From Synergistaceae bacterium UBA6101 (lineage in GTDB: Bacteria > Synergistota > Synergistia > Synergistales > Synergistaceae): a stretch of DNA of 64,000 nucleotides. Location: NCBI GenBank assembly GCA_002428495.1, contig DIWR01000023.1, positions 1 through 64,000 on the forward strand, written 5' to 3'. Both the position numbers and the translations under genes were made by a program. This document shows positions 17,488-25,450 of this stretch, one piece after another (the first letter of the stretch is position 1; the number at the start of each line of letters is the position of its first letter). The notes beneath the pieces were generated by a model that ran no database searches, was not told the DNA's origin, and saw only the letters and a list, made by a program, of their open reading frames with translations.

Positions 17488-18519
17488 TCATATCGATGCC
17501 ATTATCCTCGGAAGGGCGAGTTTTAGGACTTCTATTCCCTTCAGGTACTCAGAGACAGGGATCTGTTCATTGGAACTGTGGTCGTATATGGAGTTGCCGG
17601 GTCCGTAAGCGCCCATGTGGCAGCCCCATGGTGAGAGCACGTTGAAATCGCAGGTTCCCTGCTTGGCCAGCACTCTCGGAGTCTCGCCGCAGTCACGTAT
17701 TGCGTTCCTGAAGGCCCGTATTACTGGATCGGACTTATGGACCCCGTAGGGAGGCACATACTCGATAATTTCTGATCTAACCCCGAAGGCCGCTGCGGTC
17801 TCTCTTATCATAAGTTCGAGCTCTTCCTGATCGGCTCCCAGGGGAGTCCTGAGGTCCATTGTTATGGTTGCGCTTCTTTTGCCTGCTTCGTGACCTTCCA
17901 TTTCCATTATCGCCACAGACCAGCCCTTTCCCATGTTTCTGGTTATATCTATTATAGAAGATGCAGCCATGACTGAATCAGTGAGAGGGCCCGGACTCCC
18001 GGACCTGTGCGCCCCTTCGTCCTCCCCCTTTATGTCAAAGAGTATCCTGCCGCGATAGGATATCGCGACGCCGTCGCTCCCCGTTGGTTCTCCTATGACG
18101 CATGCCTCTGGAGAGTGAAGGGGCATGCGGAACCTTGCTCCTTTTGAGTCGATCTCTTCACCGACTGCCGCGATAAAAGTGATCCTCCATCCGTTCGGCA
18201 CGGGAACGGCACCTCCCGCCACAGCCATTGCGCAGCACGGACCTTTTGCGTCAACGCTTCCTCTCCCCTGGATCACCTGTTCGTTGATGATAACTTCAGG
18301 GCCTCCCGGCACGGTATCGATGTGGCTCAGCAGGACAAGCTCCTTATCTCCCGTGCCCCGTTCTGCAACAACACTGCCTGCTCCGTCAAGATGCGAGCCG
18401 CTCCATCCAAAGCGGGGGAGCCTGTCTGCCAGCATCCTTGCGGCATCAGCCTCATGTCTGGTCGGACTGGGAACAGCTACAAGATCTGCCAGAAGCCTAG
18501 CTGATTCTGGAAGCCCCAT
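17488..18519 (-). CDS. lysK: [LysW]-lysine / [LysW]-ornithine hydrolase
   Basis: Last step of the carrier-protein pathway: releases lysine (or ornithine) from the C-terminal Glu of LysW. M20-family zinc hydrolase, 343 aa, with metal ligands in LLSHIDTVPG, RGSVDAKG, VGEEIDSKG and IGEPTG, and a late His in IYDHSSNE. The start is 1 nt from the lysJ stop, showing tight coupling in a minus-strand lysW-X-Y-Z-J-K operon. No T-rich terminator is seen after it; the repeat element begins 3 bp beyond the stop and its GC-rich palindromic end may act instead. Confidence 0.88.
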   Translation of the reverse strand: MGLPESARLLADLVAVPSPTRHEADAARMLADRLPRFGWSGSHLDGAGSVVAERGTGDKELVLLSHIDTVPGGPEVIINEQVIQGRGSVDAKGPCCAMAVAGGAVPVPNGWRITFIAAVGEEIDSKGARFRMPLHSPEACVIGEPTGSDGVAISYRGRILFDIKGEDEGAHRSGSPGPLTDSVMAASSIIDITRNMGKGWSVAIMEMEGHEAGKRSATITMDLRTPLGADQEELELMIRETAAAFGVRSEIIEYVPPYGVHKSDPVIRAFRNAIRDCGETPRVLAKQGTCDFNVLSPWGCHMGAYGPGNSIYDHSSNEQIPVSEYLKGIEVLKLALPRIMASI

Positions 18520-18520
18520 A

Positions 18521-19651
18521 TCAAAATCCCTCCAAAGTCCTTGCCAGTATTATCGCCGCATCTTCAAAGTCCTTTTCTTCAGCTGCAAATGAGGGCAGGA
18601 ATCTCAAAGTACGGGGACCTGCCGTAAGTGAGAGCAGCCCGTTTTCCTGCAGAGCCTTGACTACCCCCACAGAGGGAATGTCCAGTTCTATCCCGTTAAG
18701 AAGTCCCATACCGCGGACATCTTTAATGTGGCTGCTCCTTATGGCTGTTATGCGGGATCTGAAAAACTCACCTGAACTCGCTGCTTTTTCAGGAAGGTCA
18801 CTGTGCATGACCATTGAAAGGACAGCCAGCGAAACGGTCGCGGCCAGCTCGTTTCCGCCGTATGTGGAGCCATGGCTGTGGGGGAGGAAGTCTCCGAGCT
18901 CCTTTTTCCATACCAGAGCCCCTGCGGGGATCCCGCCCGCAAGACCCTTTGCCAGACAGACCATGTCGGGATCCAGCCCTGTAAGGCTGCTTGCAAGAGG
19001 CGCGCCGCATCTTCCCAGGCCGCTCTGTATTTCATCGGATACGAGAAGGGCAGAGTGTTTTCTGCACGCTTCGGTAATTTTGATCCCTGTTTTGGCAGGA
19101 AGTGCAAAGACCCCTCCCTCTCCCTGTACCGGTTCTATAAAGACAGCTGCCGTATCATCGTCGATATTGTCAGCGAGGTCATCCATGGAAAAATGTTCCG
19201 CCTTTCCTACCAGCGGCATGAAAGGTTCCCTGTATTTTGGATTGAAGGTTATCGAGAGAGCTCCGCAAGTACGTCCATGGAATCCTCTTCTGCATGCCAG
19301 GATGCGCCTGCGTTCCTTTCTCAGTGTAAGAACAAGCTTGAGTGCTGCTTCGATGGCTTCAGTGCCGCTGTTGCAGAGGAAGACCCTGCCGCCCCCAAAC
19401 ATCATGCCAAGTTCATCCGCCAGCTTTTCACGGACAGGTGATTCAAATCCGGCTCCGCTGGTCCAGACACCTTTTGCCGCCCTTGCCAGCGCTTCAGTAA
19501 GGAGCGGGTGTGAGTGCCCGAAGAGCGAAGCTCCGTGTCCGTTGAAAAAATCTATGTATCCGCGGTCAGCGGAGTCGAAGACATGGCTGCCCATTCCGTG
19601 AGTGAAAGCGATCCCCCGTCCTCCGTAAAGTGAGCTTAGAGAGTCAGGCAT
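18521..19651 (-). CDS. lysJ: [LysW]-aminoadipate semialdehyde / glutamate semialdehyde transaminase
   Basis: Class III PLP aminotransferase (376 aa) of the ArgD/LysJ family, converting the LysW-bound semialdehyde to the amine. Seen: the SGTEAIEAALK phosphate-binding segment, FHGRTCGAL, the SDEIQSGLGR motif with its PLP-contacting Asp, and the PLP Lys in LAKGLAGGIPAG. The start overlaps the end of lysZ by 16 nt. Whether substrates are six-carbon (lysine), five-carbon (ornithine) or both is not visible from sequence; single LysW clusters in other bacteria can serve one or both pathways. Confidence 0.9.
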   Translation of the reverse strand: MPDSLSSLYGGRGIAFTHGMGSHVFDSADRGYIDFFNGHGASLFGHSHPLLTEALARAAKGVWTSGAGFESPVREKLADELGMMFGGGRVFLCNSGTEAIEAALKLVLTLRKERRRILACRRGFHGRTCGALSITFNPKYREPFMPLVGKAEHFSMDDLADNIDDDTAAVFIEPVQGEGGVFALPAKTGIKITEACRKHSALLVSDEIQSGLGRCGAPLASSLTGLDPDMVCLAKGLAGGIPAGALVWKKELGDFLPHSHGSTYGGNELAATVSLAVLSMVMHSDLPEKAASSGEFFRSRITAIRSSHIKDVRGMGLLNGIELDIPSVGVVKALQENGLLSLTAGPRTLRFLPSFAAEEKDFEDAAIILARTLEGF

Positions 19652-20463
19652 GTTCCGTTCCTCATTTCTGCATTTTTAAGCGGCTCAGAGACCCTTCCGT
19701 CTGCAAGGTAGATGTTGGGAACGCCCAAATCAAAGGCCTCACGGCAGGCAAGGAGTTTCCTTTTCATATTTCCGACTGCGTATTCTTCGAGTTTTTCCCA
19801 GCTGCCCTCTGAAGAACGGTTTTTTATCAGTGAATCCGGGTCATTTATGTCCTTCATCAATCCCGGAACGTTTGACAGGATCACAAGGATGTCGGCATTC
19901 ACCGCTTTGGCTGCGGAGGCTGCAAGTCTGTCTCCGTCGATGTTGAGCGATAACCCTGAGTTGCTGTCCAGGCCCAGTGGGGGCAGGATGGGGATCAGCC
20001 CTCTGTCTATGACCGAAATGATTTTTTCTCCCCGGACTGAGGAAATAATCCCGCTGTAATTGCCGCGGAGGATGCGGGTCCTTCCCCCCGAATACTCCCG
20101 CAGTATATCTTTCCTGTCAGCGAAGACGCCCTCTGTCGTTTCAGGATCAAGAAATTCCGCTGAAGCCCCGAAACCTGCAAGAGTATTTTTGATCTTGTCC
20201 CCGTATGTGAGGGCTGCCTCCCTGAAGAGTTCCCTCTCCCTCTCTCCGACGTAACGGCTTCTGTAACCGGATGGGCTTGTTACCATCCTGATCTCGACAC
20301 CGCGTTCCCTGCACAGCCTGTCCATTATTCCGCTTGCACCATGTACGAGCACCCATTTCTCACCTCTGGCGACCCTCATTGCAAGTTCTGACATAAGCGA
20401 CCCAAGCTCGTTTCCCTCAGCACCGCCGATCTTTACCACTCCGATCAATGATCTCTCCTCCAT
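19636..20463 (-). CDS. lysZ: [LysW]-aminoadipate / glutamate kinase
   Basis: Amino-acid kinase family (ArgB-like), phosphorylating the side-chain carboxyl of the LysW-bound amino acid. The N-terminal VVKIGG nucleotide motif and LNIDGDRLA are present. The frame is open to 20490; ATG 20463 is the first plausible start. A TTG at 20448 preceded by GGAGGAGAG would give an N-terminus (MIGVVKIGG) that fits the family better and may be the true start. It overlaps lysJ by 16 nt and follows lysY. Confidence 0.88.
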   Translation of the reverse strand: MEERSLIGVVKIGGAEGNELGSLMSELAMRVARGEKWVLVHGASGIMDRLCRERGVEIRMVTSPSGYRSRYVGERERELFREAALTYGDKIKNTLAGFGASAEFLDPETTEGVFADRKDILREYSGGRTRILRGNYSGIISSVRGEKIISVIDRGLIPILPPLGLDSNSGLSLNIDGDRLAASAAKAVNADILVILSNVPGLMKDINDPDSLIKNRSSEGSWEKLEEYAVGNMKRKLLACREAFDLGVPNIYLADGRVSEPLKNAEMRNGTCLTL

Positions 20464-20504
20464 TCCCTTTCGATCTCTATACCGGCCCAAAAATGTTTGG
20501 CATG

Positions 20505-21554
20505 TTAAGCAGGGTATAGGGGCATCATTTCAAGCCCGGCTGTTTCCTCTGCACCGCACATTATGTTTGCGGACTGTACTGCGGATCCCGCCGCGCCCTT
20601 GAGCAGGTTGTCTATTGCCGAGGCCGCGATCACGCGCCTCCCGTCTTCGGCAAGGGCAAATCCCGTGAGGACCCGGTTGCTTCCAAGGACGAACCTGGGA
20701 TCAGGTATTCTGAAATGAGCGGGTTTGGCAGGTGAAACTGATACAAACGGCTCATTTGACCATTGAGCACGGAAGAGCTTCCAGATGTCTGCTTCCCTTA
20801 ATGTCCTGTTGAGTGTTACATGCGCTATGCACTGTATCCCCCTTACAAGCTCAACGGCCGTTACAGTCATGCTGATGTTCTCTTCGGGGAGTGCGAGCTC
20901 CTGGATGACTTCCGCCATGTGCCTGTGGAGGAAAGGGGATACCACTCTGAGAGACCTGCTTCTGAGCGAATGGGAACTTCCTTCTTTGGCTTCAGCCCCT
21001 CCCTCGGAAGAGCCGACCCGGCATTCGATCCTCGCATTTTCAATAATGCCAGCCTTTGCAAGAGGCAGCAGTGCGAAGATCGCTGATGTCGCGTTGCACC
21101 CGACGCCGGATATCAGCTTTGCGCTGGCCATTTCCTGCCTGTGCAGCTCCGGAAGGCCATAGACTGCCCCTTCCAGCAGTTCGGGGCAGGGATGTTCTGT
21201 CTCGTACCACCTTTTGTATTGTTCATGGTCCCTGAGTCTGAAATCGGCGGAAAGGTCCACGACCTTCTGTCCTGTTGAAAGCCTTTTCTTCGCCGTCTCT
21301 GCCGCGGCCTTGTGGGGCAGTGCCAGGAAGACGAGCCCGGCGTCGATCTTCCCTCCTTCCTCCGGTGATATGAAATTAACATCCTGGTATGCGAAACGCA
21401 GGTGCGGATGTATAGCTCCGATAGGTGTTCCTGCTTTGCTTCTTGAAACGGCTCCGGCAACTTCCATGTAAGGGTGGCGTGCGATTATCCTCAGCAGTTC
21501 TCCTCCCGTGAATCCGGTAGCTCCCCATATGATCACAGGCATTTTCCTGTTCAT
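20505..21554 (-). CDS. lysY: [LysW]-aminoadipyl / glutamyl phosphate reductase
   Basis: NADPH-dependent reductase of the ArgC/LysY family, 349 aa, making the LysW-bound semialdehyde. The Rossmann motif GATGFTGGELLRI is near residue 11 and the catalytic Cys is in SGVGCNATSA near residue 153. GGGAGGAACC precedes ATG 21554. Unlike the other genes of the operon it is separated from its upstream neighbour lysX, by about 208 bp containing a 36-codon ORF and a terminator-like hairpin. Its expression may therefore be set by attenuation. Confidence 0.9.
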   Translation of the reverse strand: MNRKMPVIIWGATGFTGGELLRIIARHPYMEVAGAVSRSKAGTPIGAIHPHLRFAYQDVNFISPEEGGKIDAGLVFLALPHKAAAETAKKRLSTGQKVVDLSADFRLRDHEQYKRWYETEHPCPELLEGAVYGLPELHRQEMASAKLISGVGCNATSAIFALLPLAKAGIIENARIECRVGSSEGGAEAKEGSSHSLRSRSLRVVSPFLHRHMAEVIQELALPEENISMTVTAVELVRGIQCIAHVTLNRTLREADIWKLFRAQWSNEPFVSVSPAKPAHFRIPDPRFVLGSNRVLTGFALAEDGRRVIAASAIDNLLKGAAGSAVQSANIMCGAEETAGLEMMPLYPA

Positions 21555-21587
21555 TTGCGGTTCCTCCCATTTTTAATTTATGGCAAC

Positions 21588-21625
21588 AAAAAACCCGCTC
21601 CTCTTCAGGCAGCGGGCCGGTTTTT
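21588..21625 (-). terminator. Intra-operon terminator/attenuator upstream of lysY
   Basis: Read on the minus strand, CCCGCT (21616-21611) pairs with AGCGGG (21599-21594), extended by A5/T5 pairing, followed by TTTTTT (21593-21588). It lies between lysX and lysY, so it would cut transcription of lysYZJK unless bypassed. Confidence 0.72.
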
Positions 21626-21655
21626 ACAGAATGTCACAAATCGATCTTGCTGACT

Positions 21656-21766
21656 TTACTGCAAAAGCAAACGGCCCATCGTGCAACCACGCTTTATCCC
21701 GTGCTTGCATTTATTTGCCGACATCTGTTTAGGATCAATAAGTTCTGCGGTCATCAAATTTATCAT
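21656..21766 (-). CDS. Small ORF (36 aa) translationally coupled to lysX; possible leader peptide
   Basis: Its ATG overlaps the lysX stop as ATGA, and GAGAGGAGA lies upstream inside lysX. It has 36 codons and ends TAA, 31 nt before the attenuator hairpin. It is basic, with four Lys and two Arg (residues 10-22 read KQMSANKCKHGIK) and two Cys eight apart. I do not recognise a family. Position and Lys content fit a leader peptide sensing lysyl-tRNA. A stand-alone small protein is also possible. The overlap and ribosome site support translation; function is inference. Confidence 0.5.
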   Translation of the reverse strand: MINLMTAELIDPKQMSANKCKHGIKRGCTMGRLLLQ

Positions 21767-22605
21767 CGGGAAGGTCTCCTCTCCCATGCAGCCTTTACCA
21801 CTGCCGCAGGTATGTCTGTTCCTGTAGGTTCGATGGAATTCCTGAATTCTCCGCCGTCGTTGACCTCATTGACCAGCCATTCCCCCTCTTTTCTGAAGAG
21901 ATCCACAGCCAGAAATTCCCCGCCGATCGTACAGTGTACCGATCTCAGTACGGAGCTTATCTCATCATCGAGAGGAAGATTCGAGGCTGCTCCGCCTCTT
22001 GCCGTGTTCGTGATCCAGTGGGCGCTCTTCCTGGTTATTGCGCAGATCGGATCTCCGTTTACAACGAATGCCCTGACGTCATGATCGCCCTTTTCTATGT
22101 ACTCCTGAATATAAAAGGTGTTGTGGATCGCCCCGAGCATCGACTTGTGCTCGAATACCGCTTCTGCTGCCTCGCGGTCGTTGATCTTTGCCAGCAGCCT
22201 TCCCCAGCTTCCGCTTACAGGCTTGCATACCGCCGGGTATCCCAGGTCTTCAAGAGCTTCGACCGCTGCCTCAGGAGAAAATGCTGTCCTGAACTTAGGC
22301 TGCCTTATCCCTGCTTTTGCAAGGGCTATACTTGTGGTCAGCTTATTTCCGCAGACAGCCATCACAGATGATGGGTTTACCACCCTGATGCCCTGTGATT
22401 CCAGTATCTGTGCCACGGCTTCATTCTGGTTGTGGGAGACGCACCTGGCAAGGATGACATCATCAGCGCCGCAGAAAGGCCTCTCCCCATACCATACATC
22501 AGAGACGTTCTGGAGTTCGCAGGGAATGTTTTGCCTTTCAGCCGCTTCACGCAGAAGTTTCTCTTCGACCCGAAGCCTTGTGAATAGTATGCGCAGTGTC
22601 GGCAA
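21763..22605 (-). CDS. lysX: LysW-amino acid ligase (LysW:aminoadipate / glutamate ligase)
   Basis: ATP-grasp ligase attaching aminoadipate or glutamate to the C-terminal Glu of LysW. TTG 22605 (280 aa) is chosen: GGGGAGAG lies 5 nt upstream, the start falls 2 nt after the lysW stop, and the protein then begins with the family-like LRILFTRLRVEEKLL. An earlier TTG at 22620 is too close to its ribosome site. The ATP-grasp core has CKPVSGSWGRL and the substrate-loop motif ITNTARGG. LysX and ArgX types differ in this loop; I cannot assign specificity safely. Confidence 0.88.
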   Translation of the reverse strand: MPTLRILFTRLRVEEKLLREAAERQNIPCELQNVSDVWYGERPFCGADDVILARCVSHNQNEAVAQILESQGIRVVNPSSVMAVCGNKLTTSIALAKAGIRQPKFRTAFSPEAAVEALEDLGYPAVCKPVSGSWGRLLAKINDREAAEAVFEHKSMLGAIHNTFYIQEYIEKGDHDVRAFVVNGDPICAITRKSAHWITNTARGGAASNLPLDDEISSVLRSVHCTIGGEFLAVDLFRKEGEWLVNEVNDGGEFRNSIEPTGTDIPAAVVKAAWERRPSR

Positions 22606-22607
22606 GG

Positions 22608-22775
22608 CTACTCTCCCCAATCCTCCTGGACCTGCGGGGCTTCCTCTACCGTGATCGGATCAAGCGCGATAACCTCAAGTTCAGTCCCGCAGTCTCCGCA
22701 GATAAGAAGCTCCCCCTCGCAGCAGTTGTTTGGCAGATCGACCTGTGCTTCGCAAACAGTACATGTAGCAGTCAT
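22608..22775 (-). CDS. lysW: LysW amino-group carrier protein
   Basis: 55-aa acidic carrier protein. Its C-terminal Glu side chain protects and carries the amino group of aminoadipate/glutamate through LysX, Z, Y, J and K. Visible hallmarks are an N-terminal zinc-ribbon-like Cys set (CTVC near 5-8, then CGDC near 26-29) and the exact C-terminal EDWGE. AGGAGG lies 7 nt upstream of the ATG. The C-terminal codon run overlaps the lysX ribosome site, which enforces coupling. First gene of the operon. Confidence 0.95.
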   Translation of the reverse strand: MTATCTVCEAQVDLPNNCCEGELLICGDCGTELEVIALDPITVEEAPQVQEDWGE

Positions 22776-23141
22776 AATATTACCTCCTATGGTTTATTTT
22801 TTATAAATAAATCAACTTGTGTTGACTTATATCAATATATATTCAGAAAATATAGCTTGTTAAATATTTATCTTTGCCTAAATTTCTAAAAAGTTCAGTT
22901 TTGGGTCAATAAATGAACGAGATAAGTTGAATAATATAAATATGATTAATTATATGCTGTGGAATCATACTACTTATTTTAGAAGTGTCAATAGCCTGAG
23001 GAAAAAGTTTGTCTTGTATTACAAAAAGACTCCTTTATTGTGCTGATGAAAGGAGGAAAACTGATCACTGGGGAAAAGATGAGCCCGGGTGCCTCTATCT
23101 GCCCCGGGCTATTGAGCATTATGAATCAGGCCAGACTCTGA
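22776..23141. other. AT-rich gap: lysW promoter region and hydrogenase 3' flank
   Basis: 366 bp with no supported gene. Near lysW there is an AT-rich promoter-like region with a small dyad TCAAC-TTGT-GTTGA at 22812-22825, which could be an operator (weak). Near the hydrogenase gene a GC-rich hairpin acts as a terminator. A 69-codon plus-strand frame at 23009 runs into the hydrogenase 3' end and is not called. Confidence 0.45.
23074..23110 (-). terminator. Terminator of the hydrogenase gene
   Basis: AGCCCGGG (23082-23089) pairs with CCCGGGCT (23103-23110); on the minus strand it is followed by CATCTTTT. Confidence 0.75.
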
Positions 23142-24584
23142 TCATTTTTCAATTTCGAGTTTCCTGCTCTCTGATACGAGTTTTCTTATCTCTTCCCTTG
23201 CCTTTGGTTCCCTGTTGATCACTCCGGCGCCGTTTACGCACCCGCCCGAACATGTCATCACTTCAAGCAGATCGAAAGGTCCTCCGTTCTTCGCGTAGGC
23301 TCTCATCCTTGTGATCTCGGATTTGCTTGTTCCGTTTATGCAGGCAGTCCTTATCTCTCTTTCGCTTCCAACGACGCTTTTTACTGCCGCTGCTACGCCG
23401 CCGCTGAGTGCGAAACCCCTTCCTTCTGCAGACGCTTCAGGAAGGTCCGTGTCATCTTCGCATGAAGCAGGGTCTATTCCTGCTGCCTCAAAGACAGAAG
23501 CAAGCTCTTCGAAGGTCATGATGTAATCAACGCATGAATCTTCCATTGCTTCTCTTCTCTTTGCAACGCAGGGTCCAATAAAGACGGTCAAAGTTCGTGG
23601 ATCCTTTGATTTGACCATTTCACCGGTATAGTGCATCGGCGTCGGTGTGTCCGATATGTGCGGCAGCATCTCAGGCATGTGCCTGCGCACTGTCTGGATA
23701 TACGCAGGACAGCACGAGGTAGTCATGAATGACTCATTTCTGGATAATCTTTCCTTCAGTTCCTCAGCTTCTTCCCTGGCAGTTTTCTCCGCTCCCCTGG
23801 CCACTTCGACAACTTCAGAAAACCCAAGTTTTTTCATGGCTGTAACGAGTTTACTGAGGGGTGCGCTAAACTGTCCTACAAGGGCAGGAGCTGTGACAGC
23901 GGCAACTTTTCTCCCGCTTTTAAGAGCCCGCAGGATGTCGACGATCTGGCTTCTCTCAAGGACGGCTCCGAAAGGACAGGCTGTAACGCAGCAGCCGCAG
24001 CTTATGCATTTTGTGAAATCAATGGACGCGGATCCATGCTCTCCCTTTGTGATGGCATCTACAGGACAATTTTCCTCACATGGGACAGATATTTTTGAGA
24101 TAGCGTGATAAGGGCAGGCTTCCTTGCATTTGCCGCAGTTTTTGCATTTTTTTATCTCTATTGAGGAATGCCCGTCCTTTACGGTCACGGCCCCGAAGGG
24201 ACATACCGTCTCGCAGGGCCTGGCAAGGCAGCCCTGGCAGAGTTCTGTAACATAAAATCTTGAGTTGACGCATCCCTTGCATGCGATATCGATAATAGTC
24301 AGAGGAGGGCCTTCTATGTGTTTTCGTTTCAGTGCCGCATCGGCATATTCAAGGAGGGACGTCATCTCATCGTCGGCTTCAACACTGAAACCGAGGCCCG
24401 CAAGGACCCTTGACCTTACTACAGCGCGTTCCTTATAGACACAGCAGCGGTATTTGGCCTCCGAGCCGGGCGGTATCCTTTCAAAGGGGAGACGCTTGAT
24501 GCCCTGCCTGAAATTGTCCCCCCAGAAGGATTCTGCTATTTTCCTGATTATCCATCTTTTTGTGTTGACGAGATGATTCTTCAA
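23142..24584 (-). CDS. Monomeric [FeFe]-hydrogenase, TSCCP (group B-like) type
   Basis: Predicted cytoplasmic iron hydrogenase coupling ferredoxin to H2. TTG 24584 (480 aa) is chosen because GGAGGG lies 8 nt upstream; the frame opens at 24635. N-terminal Cys-rich region has several ferredoxin-type sets (CKNCGKCKEACP, CISCGCCVTACP). H-cluster motifs are TTSCCPAY (L1), IGPCVAKRRE (L2) and MTCSGGCVNGAG (L3). The TSCCP form with Ala in place of the first usual Cys and flanking residues matches the poorly studied group B enzymes of anaerobes. It stands alone, with no hydEFG nearby. Confidence 0.85.
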   Translation of the reverse strand: MKNHLVNTKRWIIRKIAESFWGDNFRQGIKRLPFERIPPGSEAKYRCCVYKERAVVRSRVLAGLGFSVEADDEMTSLLEYADAALKRKHIEGPPLTIIDIACKGCVNSRFYVTELCQGCLARPCETVCPFGAVTVKDGHSSIEIKKCKNCGKCKEACPYHAISKISVPCEENCPVDAITKGEHGSASIDFTKCISCGCCVTACPFGAVLERSQIVDILRALKSGRKVAAVTAPALVGQFSAPLSKLVTAMKKLGFSEVVEVARGAEKTAREEAEELKERLSRNESFMTTSCCPAYIQTVRRHMPEMLPHISDTPTPMHYTGEMVKSKDPRTLTVFIGPCVAKRREAMEDSCVDYIMTFEELASVFEAAGIDPASCEDDTDLPEASAEGRGFALSGGVAAAVKSVVGSEREIRTACINGTSKSEITRMRAYAKNGGPFDLLEVMTCSGGCVNGAGVINREPKAREEIRKLVSESRKLEIEK

Positions 24585-24781
24585 TTCACAATCCCTCCAT
24601 TTGGTTTTCAAACATCCGCAGAATCCTATACCCAATCATGACAAAACGCAATATGATCCAGCCTGTTTTGAAAAAAGACGGAAAAGTGTAAATTGTCAGT
24701 AGCGTTATCTTTCACATGTTTATGGGTCTGCTGATACAATTAGTGCGGTCATTAAGATCACTTTTGACAGGGGGAGTCAGC

Positions 24782-25450
24782 TTGCCTGTTTGGGATATCA
24801 TCGGTCCTGTAATGATAGGGCCTTCTTCGAGCCATACAGCGGGTGCCGTGCGCATCGGAAGGATCGTGAGGCTCTGCTGGGGAGGCGATGTAAGGAACGC
24901 AAACATATACATGAGGGGCAGCTTTGCCACCACAGGAGAGGGGCACGGCACAGACAGGGCGCTCCTGGCGGGGCTTCTTGGATATGCGCCTGACGACCCT
25001 GAGGTCAGGAACGGAAGGGAACTTGCGCTGAAGTCGGGAATGAATTTTAATTTTTATGAAGAAGACCTTGAGTGCGCTCATCCAAACTCGGTAAGGATAG
25101 AGATACGGGATGACGGAGGGAGAAGGATGGACGCCACAGCCGCCTCCCTCGGAGGAGGGGCTGTCTCTCTGCAGGAGCTTGACGGCTTCGAGGTGGGTGT
25201 CTCATGCCTGCTGCCCGTCATAATAATCATGAACAGGGATGTCCACGGAGTCGTGGGAGCAGTAACGACTTACCTTTCCTCACACGGCATAAACATAGCG
25301 ACGATGAAACTGCACAGGAACTCAAGGGGAGGTCTGGCCACGATGGTTCTTGAGCTCGACATCAACGAATCTGCAGTGAGGCCTGAAGAAGTCAAAAAGG
25401 TGCATGATGCGATAGTGAGGGTCATTTCAATACCGGGGGTGGCGTTATGA
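24782..25450 (+). CDS. sdaAB: L-serine dehydratase, beta subunit
   Basis: Small subunit of the iron-sulfur L-serine dehydratase that makes pyruvate and ammonia. TTG 24782 (222 aa) is chosen over the open frame at 24716 because GGGGGAG lies 5 nt upstream and the family N-terminus (WDIIGPVMIGPSSSHTAGA) begins there. The C-terminal half, from about residue 145, is an ACT domain. It overlaps sdaAA by 4 nt (ATGA). Product pyruvate would feed NifJ. Confidence 0.92.
   Translation: MPVWDIIGPVMIGPSSSHTAGAVRIGRIVRLCWGGDVRNANIYMRGSFATTGEGHGTDRALLAGLLGYAPDDPEVRNGRELALKSGMNFNFYEEDLECAHPNSVRIEIRDDGGRRMDATAASLGGGAVSLQELDGFEVGVSCLLPVIIIMNRDVHGVVGAVTTYLSSHGINIATMKLHRNSRGGLATMVLELDINESAVRPEEVKKVHDAIVRVISIPGVAL

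Noticed and set aside
18657..19601. 314-codon plus-strand frame opposite lysJ
   Set aside because: Antisense shadow of a clear class III aminotransferase.
21588..21766. Lysine riboswitch (L-box) or T-box upstream of lysY
   Set aside because: No AGGTGG-type T-box sequence and none of the conserved L-box core was seen; the sORF plus terminator explains the spacer better.
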